A DNA stretch of 64,000 nt, from contig JAGMUV010000004.1 of the NCBI GenBank assembly GCA_020744425.1, positions 2,170,001 through 2,234,000 of the forward strand, given 5' to 3'. The notes under the pieces are model-generated. The model ran no database searches. It saw only the letters and a list, made by a program, of their open reading frames with translations, and was not told the DNA's origin. Source of the stretch: Dactylonectria macrodidyma. Lineage: Eukaryota > Ascomycota > Sordariomycetes > Hypocreales > Nectriaceae. This document shows positions 55,385-64,000 of the stretch, piece by piece. Position numbers and translations under genes: made by a program. The stretch's first letter is position 1. The number at the start of each line of letters is the position of its first letter.

Positions 55385-58111
55385 GGAACGGCAGCGGTGG
55401 CAGCGGCGGCAGAAGCAAAGGCAACAGCGACTGGAGTAGCAAGCGAGGGGTATCTGCAGCTAATGCGAGCAGTTGACACCGATATTTCGCCCATGTACAG
55501 TCTGGCTATCAACGGCCGCATTCTGTAATATATCAACCAAAGTTCTACCGACTGAGGGGCAGGGGACAAGGAACAAGGGACAATCTGACTGTGCTGATTC
55601 GGCAGACCGAGTGTCCTGCTCCATATCGCTCAACCAACAGATACGAAGACTGCTTGACCTCGGGCCTGTGAGGCATGCCCACGCCCAAGGACGCAGCCTC
55701 GCCGGGACCAGGGCACCCCCCACTACCCGGAGGAAGCTGGGCTGTGGCTAACCTGAAGACTCGAATGCGGAAATAGAATGCGGGCAATACGCTGGCAGAC
55801 AGCGGAACCCCTCCCACACCGGTTGCCAACAACCTCCACAACCTCCACAAAGCCAGTTGTGGCGTTGGCTCAAGGGTGTCAATTGCGCATGTCGAGATAT
55901 CCTTGATCGGCATGCAGGCTGATGCTACTGCAACCCCCGTGACTCGGCATCCCTTACACACTGATACGAGGTCGCGATGCCCTCGTCGTGTGGTGGAGTT
56001 GGTCCTAGAAGCTGCGGGCATAACTCTCCAGTGGATATTAATCTAGTGGCTAGATAAGGTTTCCCACCTCTCAGCGATCCCGCCTTTGCATACAAGCAGC
56101 CAAAAGAAGAGCGCCCAGGGCATCCGGGGGCGTCCAGGGCGTCCATGGGATTGGGTGCTGCGGACAACTGCATCTGCTGCCTGCAATCCAACTGCGGGAC
56201 AAATAGCTCATCCTGCGTAGTCGAGTGTTTTGTCACGATTGGTTCAAGCTTCGCAGCCATTCCAGGATCCACCCAATCTGTGGCCAGCTGAGGCCCGACG
56301 CGACGTTCCACAACATCACGCATGGATGGGATCAGTCACCTCAGTTGCGATGGTCTCCGCCCTAGCAGCCTGTAGTGTGACGTTGACCATTGGTGTTGGT
56401 CGTTTACCGCTTCGCTGACGGTTATGAACAGCGAGATGCGAGCCTTGCGCCATGGGCTGGCTTCATGCCATGTAATCCTGCCCTGTCATGGTCCTGTCAT
56501 GGCTGCTGTGCCATGGCATGCCATGTTTTTTGTGGCTGACTTGCTGACACTCGCCATGCGATAGACTGCATCGATTACATGCTGCAGGCTGCTGAATAGC
56601 CATCCACACCATCTCACATCGTTCCACGTTCAACGGCAATTGTTTTTTATGCCGGCCAAGACGCCCCAAGAGGACATACACCGCCCCCCTCGCAGGTGTC
56701 TAGGCCACAGGCCGCAGGCGGCTGCAGACCGGGGCAGTCGGTCATCAGGATACCACCAAAAGCTGCTGAGATGCTCCCAGAGGCTTACCAGACGCTGCCA
56801 GGCGCGACCGGGGCGGCTGATCGGGCGCTCTCACTCTTTGTGAGACCTTGCTGGGGCCCCGGGACTTGCATGAGCTCCATCCACACCAATCACCACTGAC
56901 GTCTCTAGCCCCGGACTCCAGATCGACCACCAGTCACAGTGCCGGTCGGGTTTGGACAAGACCGGGGCTAAGGCGGACAAGGCCAACGATCAAGACGGCC
57001 TGCTGTGGGGCCTCTGCTCGATTGCCTCATACCTGAATCCTACATCGACGAGATTCTAGCTACCTGTCTAGCATGTGTAGTCCCTTCAACCCCGAAGATG
57101 CGTGATGACTTGGCGCTAGGCCGTAGTCTGAGCGGCCATAAGTCCCCGAAGGCGGATCCTAACCAACGCCATCGTTCGTGTTCGGTGACTTACTAAAACA
57201 GCAACCCTATTGGATCCACATTGGCCGAGTTGCTTCATTACTTGATGACAGGAACAGCTGTCTGAATCCCACAGTTCCCGCCCAGGGAGGTTGCACCCAA
57301 CATCATCGTTCGCACAAATAGATTTTCGCTATTCATGTCCTCCGGATCCTCCGTGTCCATGGATCTTCCCTGGACATCCGAAGCCGCCGAGAGAGGTCAC
57401 GTAGTTCGCTGATCCCCAAACGGCTGGGTGCAAGTCAGCATCCATGGACCTTTGCAATGTCCGTAGTACGATACTACTGGGTACACTCCTTAGCTATTCT
57501 CAACGAATCTTACCCGATCCCCTGACCTAGTTTGCCGATCATGTTTCTATTTTACGCCCGCGTCTGAGGCTGAAGCCACCACACCTCTTCCCGTCGCCCA
57601 CAGTGGGATGGGCCGATGAGATAGAATCTGGATGCCTGATAGGCGGCGGCATGCCTTCACGAGTAGCCTTCTTCTCATCTCTTGGTGTGCTGACTGTCAT
57701 CCTGCTTTGCAGCTCTACCTGAGATATGCTTGAAGCCCCACACCCATCCGTCCCGCTCGAAGAGGTTGAATTTCCTCATCGACCAATACGCCCTGTGCTG
57801 CATATCCTGCCATCTTCTCGGGCCTCGACCAACTGCCCCAACCAAGCACCGGCAAGGCTTAGCTTGAGATGGCTTGCGGGGCGTGAGCAGGAAATCAGGC
57901 ACGGCTTTTCGGCATTTGAGCTGAGTCTGGCCACGAGAGAACAGCTGCATCGCTCTCGGCCGTGAGCAGCTGCTCCCCGGCCAGAGCACAATGTAGCTAT
58001 ATAAGTGGCAGATACCGCCGTGAATATGGGAGCTTTTGCTTTCGTTCCAGCACCCTCAGCCCGCTCTCTTTAGGATCCAGTCAATCGTTCCATTCCATCA
58101 CTCGTTTGATA
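55385..58111. other. Long intergenic region (2.7 kb)
   Basis: Between Mgr2 and the laccase. It has a GGCAGCGG run (55391-55415), a CCTCCACAA direct repeat (55830-55850), and an ATGGC/GCCAT-rich palindromic stretch (56465-56526). The last 150 bases hold the laccase core promoter. Overlapping frames up to about 160 codons show no family features. Confidence 0.45.
57998..58005 (+). promoter_or_regulatory. TATA box of the laccase gene
   Basis: TATATAAG, 107 bases upstream of the laccase ATG. The first ATG in the coding frame after it is 58112, which supports that start. Confidence 0.55.
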
Positions 58112-60100
58112 ATGGGTAACACTGCCAGCATTCAGGGGAGGTCCCTCGACCTCCCTTCCCAGCTGGAACCTCGGGCCTCCAGCCACTACTCCCCCAAGAA
58201 CCTGGGAGGAGGTTTGAGTCAGTCCGAAACCAATGGGTATGTTTCTCACCTGTCTCTTGTCTTGCCTCTCTTGTAGGAGCTGAGTGTTGACCCCACTGCA
58301 GCGAGTCTGTCTTGGGAACCATAGATGCTCCTCAGCTCCCTTACTTCCTGACCAACAACCCTACTCCTAATGGGTTCCCTTGGAGTAAGATGAATGCTCA
58401 TACCAACTACTACAAGAACCATCCCAACACAGGAGTCATCCGCAAGTATGACTTCACAATCGCCCGTGGGACCATCGCCCCTGACGGCTATGAGCTGTCT
58501 GCCATCCTCATCAACGGGGCCTTCCCCGGCCCTACCATTGAGGCCAACTGGGGCGACACCATCCAGGTGACCGTCCACAACGAGCTTGAGGATGAAGGTA
58601 TGGCCCTTCACTGGCATGGCTTCCTTCAGAAAGACACCCCCTGGGAGGATGGTGTCCCTGGTATCACACAATGCCCCATTGCCCCTGGAAAGACCTTCAC
58701 CTACCAGTTCCTTGCTGAGATGTATGGCACTGGCTGGTATCACTCTCACTACTCTGCTCAATACGCTGCTGGTATCCTCGGTCCTATGGTCATCCACGGT
58801 CCTCGCGTCAAGCGAGACTATGATATTGATGTCGGTCCCGTCATGGTTGGTGATTGGTATCACGATGAGTACTTTGATCTCGTCGAGAAAATCATGAGCC
58901 CGAACGGCGGCCTGGCTTTCTCTGACAACAACCTCATCAATGGCAAGAACAACTTCAACTGCTCGACCCTGGCTGCCGACGACACTACCCCCTGCAACAG
59001 TGCTGCTGGTCTCTCCAAGTTCAAGTTTAAGCGTGGCAAGACGCATCGCTTGCGTCTCATTAACGTCGGCGCAGAAGCCCTGCAGCGGTTCTCTATTGAC
59101 GGCCACACTATGACCGTCATCGCCAACGACTTCGTCCAGGTGCAGCCGTACGATACCAAGGTCGTGACCCTGGGCATCGGTCAACGCACCGACGTGCTGG
59201 TCAAGGCCAACGGCAAGCTCGACGCCTACTGGATGCGCGCCAACATCTCCGTGCCCTGCAGTCTAGCCCTTCAGCCCAACGCCCTCGCCGCCATCTACTA
59301 CGACAAGGCCGACCAGACCAAGCAGCCCAAGTCTACCGCATGGGACATCCCCGATCCGGGAACCTGTGTCAACGACGACTTGGCCCTGACCATCCCAGTC
59401 ATGAAGCTTCCACTGCCCGCCGCTGACCTGACCTATGACATGAACGTCGAGACCTTTGTCAACGGCAGTGGTATCAACCTCTTCAAGTTTGACGGTGTCG
59501 ACTTCCGCGGCAACTACAACAGCCCCACGCTTCTGCTTGCCAAGCTTGGGGATGATGATTTCAATGAGCAGTGGAACGTCAGAGACACCGGAAAGGCCAA
59601 GAGCGTCCGCGTCAATGTCAGGAATCTGACTCCCATCCCGTAAGTTGTCCCAGTTCGCACCAGACTGTTGAGCTACGCTGACAATCACGCTCAGTCACCC
59701 CATGCATCTCCACGGCTTCAACATGTACATCATCCATGAGGGCGATGGAGACTGGGACGGCACTATCATTAACAGAAATAATCCCCAGCGCCGTGATGTC
59801 ATCCAGGTCCAAGGCAACGGTCATGTGGTGATCCAGTTTGACGCCGCCGACAACCCAGGTACGCTCCCACCTTACATGTCTGGCTCGTCTAGTTCTCATT
59901 GTTAACCGGCTTCGCTAGGCGTCTGGCCCTTCCACTGCCACATCGCTTGGCACGTATCCGCCGGCTTCTTGGTCCAGTTCCTCACCAACCCCGAAAAGGT
60001 CGAGAAGTACAGGATTCCCAACGTCGTGGCCGAGACGTGCCGCCAATGGGGCAAGTGGACCAAGACCAACATCCCGCTCCAGATCGACAGCGGCTTGTAA
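58112..60100 (+). CDS. Ascomycete multicopper oxidase (laccase) without signal peptide
   Basis: Four exons (58112-58236, 58302-59639, 59695-59858, 59919-60100) give 602 residues. All four copper-binding motifs are intact: HWHG (about 145), WYHSHYS (about 187), HPMHLHG (489) and HCHIAWHVSAGF (548). The T1 axial position, ten residues after Cys549, is Phe. Laccases oxidise phenols with reduction of O2 to water, for example in pigment formation or phenol detoxification. Odd points: the N-terminus MGNTASIQ is hydrophilic with no secretion signal and fits the N-myristoylation pattern (Gly2, Ser6). The frame has no earlier ATG after the TATA box. The protein ends exactly in DSGL, the tail that secreted ascomycete laccases show only after C-terminal processing. 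An intracellular or membrane-edge location is inferred. Confidence 0.92.
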
Positions 60101-60672
60101 AACGGCCGGAAAAGGAAAATGACCACATTGGCCAGTGGTAGCGCTGATTTGTTCTTCTCTTCGTTCTTCTAGTTAAGAGCCGTGCCATGATGATGGGTCG
60201 ATCTTTCGCCAGAGAGACCGAACCCCCAAGAGACCTAGCGTCCACTAATAATGGCACGGGTGGCTGTTTTACTACTCGGCAAGAAGCCTTTTTATCTTTG
60301 TTTTTTTTTAGAGCGTAAGGATACAATGGTTGTAATGTACATAAAATTGATGAATTAACGCTGGTCATGATCTCGTATTCCGCGTTGCTCTCTATCGTGA
60401 TTCGACCGGAGCCATTGTGACTCTTTGTTGCGTGACAGCGACATCGATCTGCAAATTTCGCATGTAATAGCGTCGTTTACATGCATGCAACTAAAGCCCA
60501 ACCCAGTACCTTCTTGCCGATCCTCTTGCCTCTATCATGTGTCTGATGCATGCGTCATGGTACGGTGACCTATGATATGCGATACCCTATTTACAGCCCA
60601 AAAAAAACAATGGCATGTAACCTTCCCGCCACCCCAGTCGACTCGATTCAATAGTCTCAGTAGTGCGCGCCT
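60101..60672. other. Intergenic region between convergent genes
   Basis: 572 bases between the stops of the laccase and sirtuin genes. A T-rich run (60299-60310) may belong to a termination region. Nothing else is seen. Confidence 0.4.
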
Positions 60673-62018
60673 CTAGTGACTCGACTCCTCGGAGGATTGA
60701 TTGGCGCCACGCGGCACCTCTCCCACTTTCCCGGTCTCGCCAGATTGAGACTGTAGCTCCAGTTCCTTGGGGGCGGATTCTTTCGAATCTGGGGGCGGCG
60801 GCGGTGAGCTTGTCGACTCGGCTAGGCTATCGCCTTGTGTCACCTGAGTTACCTCCCTTTTTTCCTCCTTCCCGTCGGCTTTTGTGGCGTTTGCCTTTTC
60901 GACTGGCGATACCAGCTTGGTATTCTCCAAAACGGCGGCCATGCGAGATACATGCCCCTCTTCTACCTTCGCATCATTGTGACTGTCATTCTCTTTGAAA
61001 CCCAAGACAGATTCGACCTCGGCGGCCAGCTTCTCCACCTCATCCTCGAGCCTTTCCTCGGCTTCGATGCGGTCGCCGAGTTGTCGTTCTGCCTCCTTCT
61101 TCCCGACAACTTCTCTCCATAGTTGTTCCAGCTCGTCCCTCCAGCCCAGCTCATCAGCGAGCTTTCGGATACCGGCATCACAAGAACCTAGTTCTATGAC
61201 ATCGTCGGATCTATGTCCGATCTGTCCCACTCGTTCCATGTTGAAAAGAACTCGAGGTTTTCCTTGCATAGTCATTTCCGGGAGACCCGCAAAGGGATAC
61301 ACACTCAAGCTTGTCCCGATGATCAACACCAAATCCGCCATGGCGGCTTGATAAGTGTTGTTATCAAACGTCTTTGGGAGAGGCTCGCCGAAGAAGACGA
61401 TGTCCGGCTTCACAAGCCCGCCGCAGTCCTTCTCGCCACAACGAGGGACCTCTCCCTTTAGGACGTGCTCCCTTATCTCGTCATCCGGGTACTCAGTCTT
61501 GCATTCAATGCAGCGCTGAGTGGCGAAGCTGCCGTGCGCCTCGATAATCTTGTCTGACGGGACTCCGGCTGCGCGCTCGAGACAGTCGATATTCTGAGTA
61601 AATAGCATTTGAAGAAGGCCTTTGCGGGCGAGGAGCGTTATGAAGACATGAGACACGGTGGGGTGGAATTTCCCGGGGTAGAGCTCCTTGGCAAGGACGT
61701 AAAAGGGCTCGGGGTGCTGACGAAAGTAGGATATATCGAAGACCGCTTCGGCATAAGGTAGATTGAGGCGCGCAAGGTTGTTGTAAAGGCCGGTCTTTGG
61801 TGATCGAAAGTCCGGAACTAAGTGCCATGATTAGAGACGCATTGCTGAGGAACCACATAACACATACTCCCAGCAGACGTAGAGATGCCCGCGCCGGTCA
61901 ACACGACGATCCTCTTAGCTCGGCCGCTCTTGATATACTCGGCCACGGCAGGGAGACTCCGCTCGGTGAGAGTCTTAGGCGGGCCAGCATCGGCGATAGA
62001 AGACTCATCCTGTCCCAT
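60673..62018 (-). CDS. HST2: Sir2-family NAD-dependent deacetylase, Hst2/SIRT2-like
   Basis: Two exons (62018-61868, 61817-60673) encode 431 residues. The NAD-binding signature GAGISTSAGIPDFRSP (about 42-57) is spliced together across intron 1. TQNIDCLERAAG (125-136) and the catalytic His145 in EAHGSFA follow. The zinc site is C153-x2-C156 and C177-x4-C182. GTSLSVYPFAGLP marks the Hst2/SIRT2 branch. From about residue 270 there is an acidic, coiled-coil-prone extension (AEERLEDEVEKLAAEVESVL), then a disordered Pro/Ser/Glu tail, longer than in yeast Hst2. Function by family: cytoplasm/nucleus shuttling deacetylase of histone H4 and tubulin-like substrates. Same strand as NC2-beta upstream, with 620 bases between. 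Confidence 0.92.
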
Positions 62019-62640
62019 TCTGCGAGCAACCCAACGTGGGACGCGGGGTCCTGGTTTGTTGCAGTTGCGACGGCGTCGTCCTATTTTGGCGGTGTCAGCG
62101 CGGGTGGCGATGCGCTGGAATTAGAGGTATATTGGAGCAATGGCGCATCAAGATGTGAAGATGCGAAAGAGGAGGATTGTTTGAGGTGGGGTGGCTTTTC
62201 GTGGTGGTCATGGTGGTCATGGTGGAGTTGCATCATCTTTTCTGAGGCTGGGCTTATCGATAAAGGATGCGGGAGCCTAATCCAAGGCTTGCATTCAGTC
62301 AGTTGACTCAGTCCACACAAGACCCATGCAGGTCATAATTGTGGCAAAGTTCAAACACGGACGTGATCTTCCCGAGTTGGCCTTGTTCCTTCATCCCAAC
62401 ACCACGCACACAAGTAGCAACATATTTTCACATGGGACTCACAGCAGCATCATGATGGATTATTCCGAGCGCCGCTTCTTTGCAGCAAAGGCTTTGTGAA
62501 GTGTCTATGAGCGCCGGTGAGAAGTAATAAGTCGAGCCAAACCGGGCCCGTGAAAATCAAGAGCTCATACCAAGCCGATCCTGTAACGTCAACGCCAAGC
62601 AATGCCAACCAATTCCCACGCCTATTCTTTGCGATACGGC
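62019..62640. other. Intergenic region upstream of the sirtuin gene
   Basis: 622 bases between two genes on the minus strand. Contains the short TGGTCA repeat at 62201-62226. No other feature seen. Confidence 0.4.
62201..62226. repeat. Triplicated TGGTCA-type short repeat
   Basis: GTGGTCATG units repeated about three times, roughly 185-210 bases upstream of the sirtuin start. It could be chance or a promoter element. Confidence 0.4.
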
Positions 62641-63586
62641 TCAACCGTGTCGCTCCCGCGCCTGAGCAAACTGCTCCTCCTGCAATCGAGCCAGTTCGTC
62701 CATCGACATTCCGCTATTAGCGAACTTGTCGGCCTTCTTTTCACGGCCCTAGACCAGAGTCAGTACATGTGTCTCCAAGGGATAAGAGGAGGTAGGAGTG
62801 TGTACCTTTTGAGTTTCCTTATGTTCAGCAGCTGCCTCCATCACAGCTGGGACGTAGTCGGTGAAACCGAGTTGCTCCAGCGCCTTTGTGATGTGGTCGC
62901 ATGCGATGGTCTTTTTAGCTTCCTTCTCCGAGATCTCGTTGGCCTCGGAGGAGATGAGTGTAATAAACTCGACACAGCACTCGATGAGGAGATCCCTGGC
63001 CTCCTTGGCGAAGGCGACGCCGGCCTGTGGAGGCAGGATTTCCGTCACAATTTTTTGGACAGTGGCTGCAGAAATAAGTTAGCAGAGCGCAAGATCATTG
63101 TGGAGGTTTTGGAACATACCCTTGGGAAGCGATAAATCATCGTTGGCTATTGAGATGAGAGTTAGCGACGGATCAATGCACGAAATGAGGATTTCGGCGG
63201 ACAGGCGCCGGCATCAAAGTTGGCCCAGTATCGGTCTTGAGCTGCCTTTCTCATGATGGACAGAGAACTCGGATAGATAATATGGTATGGTAGACGGGGT
63301 GTTTGACAGACAGGAAACCAGACGGAAAGTAAGTGTCGATGGCCAAGTAGATGAGATGAGGATTGAGGAGGGACGGTCAATCTAAAAGAACAGTTTTATA
63401 TGATCATGCGTATTTGGCAGTGATTCACAAACGCTGGTTCAGAATGGCATTCGACAGTGAAGCACAGCAACCAGTTTGCAAAGCCGGGTACTCCATGAAC
63501 AAGGATGCATAATACCAACATGAGAAAGGAATCGCTCGAAGAAACAGAAGAAAAAAAAACTCACCTCCAAACTCGTGATCGGACAT
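62641..63586 (-). CDS. NCB2: Negative cofactor 2 beta (Dr1), histone-fold transcription repressor
   Basis: Four exons (63586-63565, 63146-63120, 63065-62806, 62748-62641) give 138 residues; the first two exons carry only 22 and 27 coding bases. The histone fold spans about residues 10-90: DDLSLPKATVQKIVTEILPP (helix 1), AKEARDLLIECCVEFITLIS (helix 2) and KTIACDHITKALEQLGFTDY (helix 3). The DLSLPKA start separates NC2-beta from NF-YB. The C-terminus (SMDELARLQEEQFAQARERH) is the conserved helix. NC2-beta pairs with NC2-alpha (Bur6) and binds TBP on DNA to block TFIIA/TFIIB, so it acts in the nucleus as a general regulator of RNA polymerase II. Confidence 0.93.
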
Positions 63587-64000
63587 GGTTGCAGAAGGTG
63601 CGGCGCGTTGATGCGTCTAAATATGATGGATGGCGGTGGTGTTGTCCAAAGGCAGGATCCTAAAGATGGCGATGCGGATGGTTGTATGGGAATGAGCGCG
63701 AGCCGACAACGTGCAGGGGATCACGGTGACGGAGTTTGGCAAACAAGGCAGGAGAGCAACAGAAAAGAGACAAGAGAGACGGTGTGACTGAGAAGGCGCG
63801 TCGTGAATCAAGTCGTTTTGAGGCAGGTGCTTCGTCTGCTGGGTTTGTGAGGATGCTGTTTGACGGCCCGAGGCTCACCAAGAGGGCGCTTCGCAATAGG
63901 TGCACCGTCGTAATAAGAGCGATCAAAAATGGATGGTTGCTGATGAGCGATGAGTGGTGGGGCAAGCCTCTTTTGTATCCGCGCCCTCATCACTCTGCGT
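63587..64000. other. Upstream region of the NC2-beta gene (to window end)
   Basis: 414 bases upstream of the NC2-beta start. Overlapping short frames (63660-63965, 63575-63787) lack family features. The next gene may begin beyond the edge. Confidence 0.4.

Noticed and set aside
58246..59184. 312-codon open frame antisense to the laccase
   Set aside because: It mirrors the codon bias of the laccase, has no signature of its own, and the sense strand has complete copper motifs.
18333..60100. Possible secondary-metabolite cluster (transcription factors, MFS, SDR, laccase, hydrolases)
   Set aside because: The genes are far apart, mixed with housekeeping genes, and no polyketide synthase, NRPS, terpene synthase or other core enzyme is present.

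Overview
The window is nuclear DNA of a filamentous ascomycete, most likely a Sordariomycete. This is inferred from several things: genes broken by 45-150 nt GT-AG introns with CTAAC/CTGAC-type branch sites; an ascomycete laccase; a GPI-anchored GH17 glucanase; a SLMAP/PRO45-type STRIPAK component; metacaspase, Rtg2 and Hst2 homologues; and intron-containing tRNAs. No species was assigned. I rebuilt about 22 protein-coding genes, joining exons by splice signals and reading phase. Every multi-exon model adds up to a whole number of codons.

Layout. 0-2.5 kb: the 3' end of a transcription-factor-like gene facing a secreted S33/TAP-like peptidase. 4.3-11 kb: two transcription factors in tandem (C2H2 plus fungal regulatory domain, then a ten-exon Zn2Cys6 protein). 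11.6-15.9 kb: a 1345-residue protein I cannot place. 18.3-26 kb: an alpha-glucoside-type sugar transporter, an intronless GH17 cell-wall glucanase and a LURP-one-related protein, separated by long non-coding stretches. 27.8-32.5 kb: a divergent pair, a WW-domain protein and a metacaspase. 33.7-36.6 kb: tRNA-Cys and a CorA-like membrane protein. 37.5-42.8 kb: Rtg2-like protein, an HSL-type esterase and an FtsJ-like methyltransferase. 42.8-48 kb: an AT-rich, gene-poor stretch with a decaying coding region, tRNA-Arg and tRNA-Lys (both with introns), and an alpha/beta hydrolase. 48-55.4 kb: HD-domain protein, SDR, FHA/coiled-coil/tail-anchored protein, and a five-exon Mgr2/ROMO1 gene. 58-63.6 kb: laccase, Hst2-type sirtuin and NC2-beta.

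The genes do not form one pathway and no secondary-metabolite core enzyme is present. The clearest functional link is the divergent pair at 27.8-32.5 kb. In budding yeast the WW protein Wwm1 binds the metacaspase Mca1, and here a Wwm1-like gene lies head-to-head with the metacaspase. Both proteins carry long Gly/Tyr-rich low-complexity segments. A second oddity is the laccase at 58.1 kb: it has no signal peptide, begins with an N-myristoylation-type sequence, and stops exactly at the DSGL tail that other ascomycete laccases reach only by processing.
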